The translations under genes were made by a program, and so were the position numbers. This document shows, one piece after another, positions 1-6,289 of a stretch of DNA of 8,512 nt (the first letter of the stretch is position 1; every line of letters starts with the position of its first letter). This DNA comes from UBA668 sp046052275 (GTDB lineage Bacteria > Actinomycetota > Acidimicrobiia > Acidimicrobiales > Ilumatobacteraceae), in assembly GCA_046052275.1 (NCBI GenBank), contig JBJOMQ010000101.1, positions 1 through 8,512 of the forward strand. Reading direction: 5' to 3'. The notes under the pieces are model-generated. The model was not told the DNA's origin, searched no databases, and saw only the letters and a list, made by a program, of their open reading frames with translations.

Positions 1-714
1 ATGGATGCGACGACCAGTGGCATTCGAGCCGGTGAACGTGATGCCAGCGACGCGTCCATCGGCGACGAGGTGCGCGCCAGCACCCCAGCCGTGCACGACG
101 TTGAGGACGCCGTCGGGGAGTCCCGCGTCTGCGAATGCGCGGGCGAGCATGTCGCCCATGAGGGGCGTCATCGGCGACGGCTTGAACACCACGGTGTTGC
201 CGGCAGCGAGTGCCGGGCCGATCTTCCTGCTTGCCAGGTTGAGGGGGAAGTTCCAGGGGGTGATGACACCGACGACGCCGATGGGATCGCGTGTCGAGTA
301 CACGAGCGGCGTGTCGTCGCTCGGGAATGTGCTGCCGGTGAGGCGGTATGCCTCACCGGCATAGAGCTCGAGGTTCTTCGGCGTGCGACCCGATTCGTTG
401 CGAGCGTCGGCAAGCGGCTTGCCCTCCTCGCGAACCATCTCGGCAGCGATCGAGTCGGCACGCTCGGCGAGTCGGCGCGCCGCCGCCATGAGGATGTCGG
501 CGCGTTGGGTAGGCGTCGTCCGGCGCCACGCCGCGGCGGCGTCGCTGGCAGCGTCGACAGCCGATGCGACGTCGGCAGCGGTCGACTCAGGTGCGGTGGA
601 GACGAGCACGCTGGAACGGGCGGGATCGAAGCGCTCGAACCGCGCCCCGTCGGAGGCCTCGCAGTCGGCGCCGCCGATCCGATTGCGGACATGTGCCGCT
701 GCCTCGGCACTCAT
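1..714 (-). CDS. Aldehyde dehydrogenase family protein, N-terminal part (cut by window edge)
   Basis: NAD(P)-dependent aldehyde dehydrogenase, which oxidises an aldehyde to the carboxylate in the cytoplasm. The 238 codons present cover the N-terminal half of the usual ~480 residues and have no stop before the edge. Visible family motifs are TPWNFPLN near residue 152 (Asn155 is the expected oxyanion-hole Asn), FKPS with the cofactor-binding Lys178, and FTGSNATG near 227-234, the GSxxTG cofactor loop. The catalytic Glu and Cys lie beyond the window, so activity cannot be confirmed. The ATG at 714-712 overlaps the stop of the upstream HbpS-like gene as ATGA, which implies translational coupling in one operon with it. 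No good ribosome binding site is seen, which fits coupling. The family is certain. The substrate (a semialdehyde or betaine-type aldehyde, for example) is unknown. Confidence 0.93.
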   Translation of the reverse strand, partial: MSAEAAAHVRNRIGGADCEASDGARFERFDPARSSVLVSTAPESTAADVASAVDAASDAAAAWRRTTPTQRADILMAAARRLAERADSIAAEMVREEGKPLADARNESGRTPKNLELYAGEAYRLTGSTFPSDDTPLVYSTRDPIGVVGVITPWNFPLNLASRKIGPALAAGNTVVFKPSPMTPLMGDMLARAFADAGLPDGVLNVVHGWGAGAHLVADGRVAGITFTGSNATGRRIH

Positions 715-1187
715 GACGTCGGGCTCGGCGGACGCCAGTTGTCCCACTTCGAGAAATCCGCCGTGCGGCCGAGGTGAGTGAGCAGCGCCGTGATCCCGGC
801 CTGGCAGCAGGCGATGTCCTCCTTGGTGTGCCCGCCGGAGACGCCGATGCCGCCAACTACCTCTCCGTCGATCTCGATCGGCCAGCCGCCGACGAAGATC
901 GAGAAGCGGCCGCCGTGCATGTTCATGATCCCGAAGGCCTCCTGGCCCGGCTGCGCATTCGTGTAGGTGTGCGTCGGCCTCCGGTGGCAGGCGGCAGTGA
1001 ACGCCTTGTTGATGGCGATCTCGACACTTGTCGGCTTGCCGTTGTCGGGCCGCTTCACGACGAGCGGCCATCCGGCCGCGTCGACCACCGCGACGACGGA
1101 TCCGACGTTCAGTTCCTTCGCGGTGGCGAGCGCAGCATCGACCGCGATCTCTGCCTCTTCCATTGTGAGCCGGTTCACCTGCAGCAT
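711..1187 (-). CDS. GlcG/HbpS (DUF336) family protein
   Basis: A 158-residue protein of the GlcG/HbpS family (PF03928), the fold also found at the C-terminus of PduO. Family members include the haem-binding HbpS of Streptomyces and small GlcG-type proteins encoded beside catabolic oxidoreductases, and their precise role is often unknown. Visible family features are the N-terminal LTMEEAEIAVDAAL helix, the VAVVDAAGWPLV strand pair, the KAFTAACHRRPT segment and the glycine-rich GGWPIEIDGEVVGGIGVSGG block. The length is typical of a single-domain member. There is no signal peptide, so it is probably cytoplasmic. The ATG at 1187 is well placed after an AAGGAAG ribosome binding site at about 1197-1203. 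It follows the OCD-family gene after 103 bases and overlaps the aldehyde dehydrogenase start by 4 bases. Haem binding is known for relatives but not shown here. Confidence 0.92.
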   Translation of the reverse strand: MLQVNRLTMEEAEIAVDAALATAKELNVGSVVAVVDAAGWPLVVKRPDNGKPTSVEIAINKAFTAACHRRPTHTYTNAQPGQEAFGIMNMHGGRFSIFVGGWPIEIDGEVVGGIGVSGGHTKEDIACCQAGITALLTHLGRTADFSKWDNWRPPSPTS

Positions 1188-1290
1188 GGTTCTTGCTTCC
1201 TTCGAGTCGGGGATTGTTGGTGGACATGTCGCGAGAAGGACGTCGTACCCGGAGAGCGGGGGATTCGCCGACTTGTTCTAGGTTCGATGC

Positions 1291-2202
1291 TCATGCCGAG
1301 CTGCGCTCCCACGCAAGTCCCGCCGCAGCGACATCCTGCAGCGCGACGCCCTGGGTCTCGAACAGCACCGGCGCACTGCCAGCGCGCGGTACGACGACAC
1401 TGCCGGCGACGAGGTCGCGCAGTTCGATGGCGCGGCCCCAGTCGAAGCGGCCCTCCTTCGCAGCGCGGATGAGGTCGCCGCACTCGACTCTGCTGCCGAC
1501 GACGTCGTCGCAGACCACCGCGACGCACCGTTCGATGACGTCGGCGCCGATCTCGCAGCGGTCGTACTTGGTGGCGCCGACGGCGCAGATCAGTGCACGG
1601 TCGCTCACGGCACCTGCGGGGAACAGCGGCTCGGTGCTCTGCGTGACGGTGACCACGACGTCGGCGCCATCGACTGCCTCGGCGGCCGACGCCACCGACG
1701 TCGCATCGATGCCGGCATCGCGAGCCCTGGCTGCCATGGAAAGCGCGGCGTCGGGACGGACGTCGTGCAGGGCCACATGCTCGAGGCCGAGCTCGGCGGC
1801 GAGCATCTCGAGGTGGTACCAGCCCTGGCGTCCGCACCCGATCAGCGCTGCGCGCCGGCTGCCCGGCGCTGCGAGTGCGCGAATGGCGAGCGCGCATGCG
1901 GCGGGCGTGCGGAACCGGGTGAGGGCATCGCCGTCGAGCGTGCAGAGCAGCGCGCCGTCGAGGTCGAACAGCACATTGAGGAACGTGAACACGCCGTTCT
2001 TCGTGGCGTATACCTTGCCGCCGCTGTACGGGGGTACCACGGCGGCCATCGCGCTGGCCATGCCGCCGGCAGCCTGCGAGCGGACACGCTGCGTCGAGTC
2101 GGCGTCGCCGCGGCCCCATGCGGCGAACGCGGTGCCGACGACTTCGGTGACGGACGCGAGGTCGAGCAACTCGGCGATGCGGTCGTCAGAGAGGTGGATC
2201 AT
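1291..2202 (-). CDS. Ornithine cyclodeaminase/mu-crystallin family NAD(P) oxidoreductase
   Basis: A 303-residue enzyme of the OCD/mu-crystallin superfamily (PF02423), of normal length. Members include ornithine cyclodeaminase, archaeal-type alanine dehydrogenase and ketimine reductase. Visible features are the substrate-domain segment with Lys63 and Lys68, RFRTPAACALA with Arg98 (expected to hold the substrate carboxylate), and the Rossmann loop GCGRQG at 122-127. Asp147 at the end of the second strand suggests NAD(H) rather than NADP(H). The AVGATKYDRCEI segment at 207-218 has Thr211 where true cyclodeaminases carry the catalytic Asp. It looks more like the GAS-PDW-RE stretch of mu-crystallin ketimine reductase. 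An imine reductase or amino-acid dehydrogenase is therefore more likely than ornithine cyclodeaminase. It is the first gene of a minus-strand operon and diverges from the MFS gene. The start at 2202 has only a weak ribosome binding site, but no better in-frame choice is seen. Confidence 0.92.
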   Translation of the reverse strand: MIHLSDDRIAELLDLASVTEVVGTAFAAWGRGDADSTQRVRSQAAGGMASAMAAVVPPYSGGKVYATKNGVFTFLNVLFDLDGALLCTLDGDALTRFRTPAACALAIRALAAPGSRRAALIGCGRQGWYHLEMLAAELGLEHVALHDVRPDAALSMAARARDAGIDATSVASAAEAVDGADVVVTVTQSTEPLFPAGAVSDRALICAVGATKYDRCEIGADVIERCVAVVCDDVVGSRVECGDLIRAAKEGRFDWGRAIELRDLVAGSVVVPRAGSAPVLFETQGVALQDVAAAGLAWERSSA

Positions 2203-2251
2203 CGGGTGGGCGCGGTCATCGGAGCGGCATTCGCGGGCAGGCGACGCGATT

Positions 2252-2264
2252 GCATACTGTATGC
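2252..2264. promoter_or_regulatory. Operator-like palindrome between the OCD-family and MFS genes
   Basis: A perfect inverted repeat with arms GCATAC and GTATGC around one central T, in the 94-base gap between the divergent OCD-family gene and the MFS gene. It sits in a locally AT-richer patch where a promoter would be expected. The layout is the same as at 5107-5119, and 10 of 13 bases match when one site is reversed. Short palindromes of this GTATAC type are typical of GntR-family regulators. No regulator gene is in the window, so the binding protein is inferred. A -10-like TACTGT lies inside it, but no convincing -35 box is seen. Confidence 0.6.
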
Positions 2265-2296
2265 GAAATGGGCTTCGGCGTCCGCAGAGATACGAG

Positions 2297-3505
2297 GTGA
2301 GTCCCGATTCGACTGCGGTCGGCGACGCCAGCGCCGACCCGTCCGACGGGCGGGCCGCCGTTCGCTGGCTCGTCTTCGGCCTCGTCTGCGCCGCCTATCT
2401 CGTGGCCACGACCGGCGAGCAACTGCTGTCGCCGGTGTTCCCGTCGGTGAAGGACGACCTCGACCTCACCGTCGGACAGGGAGGCATCGCCTTCGCGCTG
2501 CTGAGCGGCAGCATCGCCGCCTGCAACGTGCTCGGCGGGTGGCTGCTGCGCCGCATGTCACCGGTGGCGCTCATCGCCAGGTCGTGCGCTGTGGGCGCAG
2601 TCGGCTCGCTCGTCACCGCGCTCGCGCCCGGTTACGGCGTGCTGCTCGTTGGACAGGTGCTGCTCGGTTCGTCGGCTGGGCTGTTCTTCCCGTCGGGTCT
2701 GCAGTCGGTCGGGCTTGCGGCACCCGCCCATCGCCGAGGCTTCGCGATGGGCATCTATGGCGTTGCGTTCAGCCTCGGCCTCACGATGGCAGCGGTGCTG
2801 GGCGCGATCGGCTCGTCATGGGGCTGGCGGACGCCGTTCTGGATCGCCGTCGCGCTGTTCGCTGCGTCGGCAGTGGGATGCGTCTGGATCCGGCTGCCGG
2901 CACCGACGAGCGTCACCCATCTCGACCGCGTGCCGATCCGCACCGTGCTGAGCCTCCCCACCGCAGTCGGCACAGTGCTGGCGGTGTGCCAGTACGGCGC
3001 GGTGCCGTTCCTGACGACGTTCGCGGTGCTGGAGTGGGGTATCACGCCATCGGAGGCGGCGACGGTGCTGATCGTCGGACGCCTGCTGTCGATCCTGGCC
3101 AAGCTCATCGGTGGGGCGAGTGCCGATCGAATCGGCGCTCGGCGCAGCGCCCGTCGCACCGGCATCGTGCTCGCTGCCACCGGCGTGCTGTGGGTGACGC
3201 TGCCAGGCAGCATCGCCGTGTACGGCATCGCCGCCATATACGCCGGCGGCGTCAGCACGCTGGGGCCGGTAGCGAACACGCTGGCGGTCGAGCGATTCGG
3301 CCAGAACGGCATGGCACTGGGCATGTACCGCTCGATCCAGATCGCGCTCGGAGCGCTCTCGAGTGCCGTCGTCGGGCTGGTGGCCGACCAGTTCGGCCTG
3401 CGCGTCACACTCGCAGTGGCCACGGCGGCCACGCCGCTGATGCTCCTCTACATCTGCCGCGAGCCCTCCGCAGCGACATCGCCCGACCTGTCGAACTCGG
3501 CCTGA
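2297..3505 (+). CDS. MFS transporter (12-helix permease)
   Basis: A 402-residue inner-membrane permease of the major facilitator superfamily. It has two halves of about six hydrophobic helices each, the first beginning near residue 24 (RWLVFGLVCAAYLVATT). The loop after helix 2 has a degenerate motif A (GGWLLRRMSP, without the usual Asp). The matching loop of the second half is better conserved: GGASADRIGARR at 272-283 with Asp277. Length is normal for the family. I chose GTG 2297 because the alternative in-frame ATG at 2261 lies inside the operator palindrome and would add 12 residues (MRNGLRRPQRYE) with no membrane or family character. Neither start has a strong ribosome binding site. It diverges from the OCD-family gene and converges on the GGT-like gene. 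The shared operator layout suggests it moves the substrate or a product of the pathway. The direction and the molecule are unknown. Confidence 0.88.
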   Translation: MSPDSTAVGDASADPSDGRAAVRWLVFGLVCAAYLVATTGEQLLSPVFPSVKDDLDLTVGQGGIAFALLSGSIAACNVLGGWLLRRMSPVALIARSCAVGAVGSLVTALAPGYGVLLVGQVLLGSSAGLFFPSGLQSVGLAAPAHRRGFAMGIYGVAFSLGLTMAAVLGAIGSSWGWRTPFWIAVALFAASAVGCVWIRLPAPTSVTHLDRVPIRTVLSLPTAVGTVLAVCQYGAVPFLTTFAVLEWGITPSEAATVLIVGRLLSILAKLIGGASADRIGARRSARRTGIVLAATGVLWVTLPGSIAVYGIAAIYAGGVSTLGPVANTLAVERFGQNGMALGMYRSIQIALGALSSAVVGLVADQFGLRVTLAVATAATPLMLLYICREPSAATSPDLSNSA

Positions 3506-3510
3506 CGAGG

Positions 3511-3540
3511 CGGGCGTTCCGGTCCCCAACCGTTCGCCCG
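3511..3540. terminator. Hairpin between the convergent MFS and GGT-like genes
   Basis: A 30-base stem-loop fills most of the 48-base gap between the two convergent stops. The outer arms are CGGGCG (3511-3516) and CGCCCG (3535-3540). A small internal loop (TTC opposite TT) separates them from inner arms CGGT and ACCG, which close a five-base CCCCA loop. There is no T-run on either side, so it is not a textbook intrinsic terminator. Its position after both genes fits a bidirectional transcript end, as is common in high-GC actinobacteria. Confidence 0.5.
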
Positions 3541-3553
3541 GCGGCGCAGACGG

Positions 3554-5002
3554 TCAGATCCCGAGTGCGAGGCCGACCGTTCTGGGATCTGCAGCTGCCT
3601 GCCATGCCTCGCCCGGCATCGGCAGCCGGATGATCTGCTGCGCGCTTCGGCAGGCCCATCGTGCTGCGTGCACGACGCGTCCGCTGACCGCAAAGCTGTC
3701 GGCACCCTCGAGACCCTCCTCGATGCGGACGCCATCGTCGTCGGGCAGCCACTCCCAGACCGGTGAGGCAACGAGATGCCCTGGTCGGGCCTCGCCTCCG
3801 AGCAGGCGCGCCAGCATCTGTGCGTTCCACGGCAGTTGATTCGCGCCGCCAGGCGTGCCGCCGAGCCAGCGCACGCCCCCGGCATCGGACACGGCCCACG
3901 CGTGCAGCGTGGTCGCTGGGCGGCGGCCGGCGGTGGGGAAGTTCGGGTGTCCTTCCACCGGCGTGAAGCCGCGACCGGCTCGATTCGCGAGCGGCAGTTG
4001 ATAGCCGGGCACGATGATGCCGCTGCCGAATCTCGGGTACGAGTTCGAGTGCACCACGACGGCAGCGTTGCCGTCGGAATCTGCCGCCGAGACGATGGAG
4101 GTGCCGCCGGGATCGCCGAGTGTGGCCCGCTGCTCGGCGATCGACGCCATCACTGCGCTGTGAAGTGCAGCGGCCGATCGCGGACCGTCGGCGTAGCGAC
4201 CCAGCGCGTCGAGCAGGCTCGGCCCGTGCGTTGGGGCGGGTGTCGCCCAGACGGTCGAGTCGTCGATCGACCGCGAGGCGCACGGCAGCCACTCGGCACG
4301 GGCATGCTCGAAGTCGTCGCGTCGCAGTGCGCCGCCGCGGGTGACGACTGCATCGAGGAGCGCGTCTCCGACGGGTCCGTCGAGCAGGTGCTCGCCGCGG
4401 AGCACCCACTCGTCGAGCACCGCTGCGAGTCCGTCGAGTCGCACGATCGTGCCGGCGCGGATCGGCGAGCCGCCGGGGTAGTAGTCGGTGCCGTCGGGGT
4501 GCATCTCGGCGACGAGGTCGTGTGCCATCTCGGAGAGGCGCTCGCACACCGACGCCCATGCGAAGCCGCCGCGGGCAAGCGCGATCGCCGGTGCCGCAAG
4601 GCGCGCCCTCGGCAGTCGTCCGAGCTCGGCGAGCGCCGCGTGACCGGCGGCGGCGGCCGGCGGGCCGACGCTGTCGGGTCCGACATCGCGCCAGGTGCCC
4701 GACCGGGCGACGGCGGCATGGCCTGCTGCCGCTCCGCCCACTGCGATCAGCGACCGCGGTGTCGAGTCGCCCGCAGCGAGCACGATGGCGATGAGGTCGC
4801 CGCCGAGTCCGCACTTCGGGGGAAGCAGCACCGACTCGGCCAGCGCAGCGGCCACAACGGCATCGAAGGCATTGCCGCCGTCTGCCAGCACGGCCGACGC
4901 TGCGACGGCAGCCTGTGGGGCGGCGGCGGCCACCACCCCTCGGGCACCGCGGCCGGTGACCTGCTCGGCCATCGTCGTCAGCTCGTGGGACGGTCGGCCC
5001 AT
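3554..5002 (-). CDS. Gamma-glutamyltransferase-like Ntn hydrolase
   Basis: A 482-residue member of the gamma-glutamyltransferase family (PF01019), whose precursors cleave themselves before a Thr that then acts as nucleophile in amide hydrolysis or transfer. Family blocks in order are VVAAAAPQAAVAASAVLADG and GNAFDAV near residues 23-50, CGLGGDL at 64-70, the cleavage/nucleophile site GGTSIVSAADSDGNA with predicted Thr301, FGSG at 325-328, and GTPGG at 382-386. The stretch that normally reads R-E-x-A-P and holds the glutamyl carboxylate is VGGAAA here, near 88-93, so the binding Arg appears to be missing. The His after TT in the usual TTH motif is Ile303. It is shorter than the usual ~550 residues and has no signal peptide, so it is probably cytoplasmic. 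The start at 5002 has AAGGTGA upstream at good spacing. It may hydrolyse an amide other than glutathione; the family is firm, the substrate is not. Confidence 0.9.
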   Translation of the reverse strand: MGRPSHELTTMAEQVTGRGARGVVAAAAPQAAVAASAVLADGGNAFDAVVAAALAESVLLPPKCGLGGDLIAIVLAAGDSTPRSLIAVGGAAAGHAAVARSGTWRDVGPDSVGPPAAAAGHAALAELGRLPRARLAAPAIALARGGFAWASVCERLSEMAHDLVAEMHPDGTDYYPGGSPIRAGTIVRLDGLAAVLDEWVLRGEHLLDGPVGDALLDAVVTRGGALRRDDFEHARAEWLPCASRSIDDSTVWATPAPTHGPSLLDALGRYADGPRSAAALHSAVMASIAEQRATLGDPGGTSIVSAADSDGNAAVVVHSNSYPRFGSGIIVPGYQLPLANRAGRGFTPVEGHPNFPTAGRRPATTLHAWAVSDAGGVRWLGGTPGGANQLPWNAQMLARLLGGEARPGHLVASPVWEWLPDDDGVRIEEGLEGADSFAVSGRVVHAARWACRSAQQIIRLPMPGEAWQAAADPRTVGLALGI

Positions 5003-5024
5003 ATGGTCACCTTGTCAGACAGGA

Positions 5025-5058
5025 GGCGGTCGATCCGCCACGGCGACATTGGTCGCCG
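5025..5058 (-). other. Two adjacent hairpins in the leader of the GGT-like gene
   Basis: Two inverted repeats lie side by side just upstream of the GGT-like start. The first, at 5041-5058, has perfect 7-base arms CGGCGAC and GTCGCCG around a four-base loop. The second, at 5025-5039, has arms GGCGG and CCGCC around a five-base loop. If the GGT-like gene is transcribed from the promoter region near 5107-5119, both would fold in its 5' leader, ending 22 bases before the ATG and just ahead of the ribosome binding site. They could affect translation or transcript stability. They match no riboswitch class that I recognise, and hairpins are common by chance at this GC content. Confidence 0.35.
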
Positions 5059-5087
5059 CGGCGTGACCGGATGGGGGAGCACGATCC

Positions 5088-5115
5088 TTGCGGTCAGCCA
5101 GCTGTCGTATACAAT
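5088..5115 (+). promoter_or_regulatory. Probable sigma-70-type promoter of the diiron oxidase operon
   Basis: A -35-like TTGCGG at 5088-5093 and a -10-like TACAAT at 5110-5115 are separated by 16 bases. The -10 matches five of six consensus bases, and this is the most AT-rich spot in the region. Transcription would start near 5122 and give a leader of about 70 bases before the diiron oxidase. The -10 is embedded in the palindrome at 5107-5119, so a bound regulator would block it. Read on the opposite strand the same patch offers TATATT (5118-5113), a candidate -10 for the GGT-like gene, but no clear -35 accompanies it. Confidence 0.55.
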
Positions 5116-5119
5116 ATAC
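5107..5119. promoter_or_regulatory. Operator-like palindrome between the GGT-like gene and diiron oxidase operon
   Basis: A 13-base near-palindrome, GTATAC-A-ATATAC, with one arm mismatch, lies in the 191-base gap between the divergent GGT-like gene and the diiron oxidase operon. It covers the predicted -10 box. The 6-1-6 layout is that of the site at 2252-2264, and in reverse orientation 10 of 13 bases agree. The pair suggests one GntR-type regulator, probably a repressor here given the -10 overlap. The regulator is not encoded in the window. Confidence 0.6.
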
Positions 5120-5157
5120 CCACCGCTGCTCGCGGCTCGAGCACACACTCCCACCGT

Positions 5158-5171
5158 CCGGCCCCGGCCGG
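5158..5171 (+). other. Small GC hairpin before the diiron oxidase ribosome binding site
   Basis: Arms CCGGC and GCCGG around a four-base CCCG loop end seven bases before the AAAGGAA ribosome binding site of the diiron oxidase. It would lie in the 5' leader of that operon. It may influence access to the ribosome binding site, or may be chance in GC-rich DNA. Confidence 0.25.
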
Positions 5172-5193
5172 CATTGCGAAAGGAATCGCCCAG

Positions 5194-5907
5194 ATGGCTG
5201 AGCTCATGTCGGAGAAGGATTTCCGCGTCGCCCTCGAGGAAGCGATCAAGGGCCGCGAGGCGCGCAATGCCTCGTTCTCGCAGGCGTGGGCGAACGGCGA
5301 GCTGCAGCGGCACCACTTCGCACGCTGGGCCGAGAACCACTACCACTACGTCGGCCCCTTCGCCGACTACCTCGGCTACATCTATTCGAACACCCCCGAC
5401 CATGCCACCGATGCCAAGGACTTCCTGCTGCAGAACATGTACGAGGAAGAGCTCAGCGATGTGCGTCACACCGACTTGCTGATGCGATTCGCCGAGGCGT
5501 GCGGCACCACCCGCGAGCGCGTCATGGACATCGACAACTCCACGGCAGTCACAAAGGGTCTCCAGGGCTGGTGCTATGCGATCGCCATGCGAGAGCACTT
5601 CGCAGTCGCCACCGCGGCCCTCGTCGTCGGCCTCGAGTCGCAGGTGCCGAGCATCTACCGCCGCCAGTACCCGGCCCTCATCGAGAAGTACGGGTTCACC
5701 GAGGAAGAGGCGGAGTTCTTCGACCTGCACATCACCTCCGACGAGATCCACGGCGAGCGCGGCTACCAGATCGTTCTCAAGTACGCCAACACCCCCGAAC
5801 TGCAGCAGCGCAGCCTGCAGCTGGTGCGCCACGGAGCGGACATGCGCTTTTCGTACACGTCGGCGCTGTACGACACGTACGTGAAGCCCGACCTCGTGAA
5901 CGCCTGA
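5194..5907 (+). CDS. Heme-oxygenase-like diiron oxidase (HDO; TenA/PqqC/CADD-like fold)
   Basis: A 237-residue all-helical protein of the TenA/PqqC-like group. The ligands that define heme-oxygenase-like diiron oxidases are all visible: Glu85 and His92 in YEEELSDVRH, Glu148 in GLESQVP, and His179, Asp183 and His186 in HITSDEIH. The spacings E-x6-H and H-x3-D-x2-H match those of Chlamydia CADD as I recall them, whereas true PqqC lacks this metal site. Known members (CADD, UndA, SznF, BesC) use O2 for N-oxygenation, C-C cleavage or decarboxylation of amino or fatty acids. The ATG at 5194 has AAAGGAA eight bases upstream. The open frame extends back to 5071, but that part contains the promoter and has no family similarity. 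It is first in a tight operon with two Fe-S electron carriers, six bases ahead of the ferredoxin. The substrate is unknown, and PQQ biosynthesis is unlikely because no pqq genes are present. Confidence 0.88.
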   Translation: MAELMSEKDFRVALEEAIKGREARNASFSQAWANGELQRHHFARWAENHYHYVGPFADYLGYIYSNTPDHATDAKDFLLQNMYEEELSDVRHTDLLMRFAEACGTTRERVMDIDNSTAVTKGLQGWCYAIAMREHFAVATAALVVGLESQVPSIYRRQYPALIEKYGFTEEEAEFFDLHITSDEIHGERGYQIVLKYANTPELQQRSLQLVRHGADMRFSYTSALYDTYVKPDLVNA

Positions 5908-5913
5908 GGCGTC

Positions 5914-6276
5914 GTGCCGACCATCCGCTTCGAGACGTCGAACCAGGAGGTCTCGTTCCCGGAGGGTGAAGAAGTCAACCTCCTTCGCATTGCCCTGCGC
6001 AACGACGTCGCCATTCCGTTCAAGTGCGCGAGCGGGAACTGCGGAACCGATCGGGTCCGGGTTGTCGAGGGCGTCGACCAGTGTGTGCCTGCCCGGCGCC
6101 GCGAGCGTGAACGCCTCGGCGACCTGCTCGACGAGGGGTACCGGCTGTCATGCCAGACGTACGTGAAGGGCGACATCGTCGTGGCGTGGGATCCCGACCA
6201 GACCGCCCTCGGAGCCACGGGACGCGCCTACGAGCAACTGAAGCAGGTGTGGCTCGCCAAGGACGACGGCGAATGA
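5914..6276 (+). CDS. Plant-type [2Fe-2S] ferredoxin with Asp at the third cluster position
   Basis: A 120-residue protein with the beta-grasp ferredoxin fold. It begins with PTIRFETSNQEVSFPEGE, then has the cluster loop CASGNCGTD at 38-46 and the distal Cys80 in YRLSCQTYVKGDI. The standard pattern is C-x4-C-x2-C with a distant fourth Cys. Here the third Cys is replaced by Asp46, read clearly as GAT. An extra Cys57 in GVDQC could in principle substitute, but lies 14 residues beyond Cys43. The C-terminal tail of about 30 residues after the domain ends in AYEQLKQVWLAKDDGE, perhaps a docking helix. The GTG start follows the diiron oxidase stop by six bases, with GAGG just ahead. It presumably passes electrons to the diiron oxidase. 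No ferredoxin reductase gene is in the window. Confidence 0.88.
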   Translation: MPTIRFETSNQEVSFPEGEEVNLLRIALRNDVAIPFKCASGNCGTDRVRVVEGVDQCVPARRRERERLGDLLDEGYRLSCQTYVKGDIVVAWDPDQTALGATGRAYEQLKQVWLAKDDGE

Positions 6277-6289
6277 CGGTCGTGTGGCT

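Noticed and set aside
1..777. Plus-strand open frame of 258 codons at the left edge
   Set aside because: It lies opposite the aldehyde dehydrogenase, whose motifs (TPWNFPLN, GSNATG) are unambiguous on the minus strand.
2008..2013. GTATAC sequence as a third operator
   Set aside because: Only a half-site-like match inside the OCD-family coding region, without the 6-1-6 palindrome.
1765..3633. Very long plus-strand open frame (622 codons) across the OCD-family and MFS genes
   Set aside because: It is arginine-rich, low-complexity translation typical of an off-frame read of GC-rich DNA. The genes it overlaps have clear family motifs in other frames.
3776..5482. Long plus-strand open frame (568 codons) opposite the GGT-like gene
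   Set aside because: It is a shadow of the GGT-like gene and the start of the diiron oxidase, with no recognisable domain.
5194..5907. PqqC or thiaminase (TenA) identity for the diiron oxidase
   Set aside because: The full E/H/E/H/D/H diiron ligand set is present, and no PQQ or thiamine genes are nearby, so HDO is the better call.
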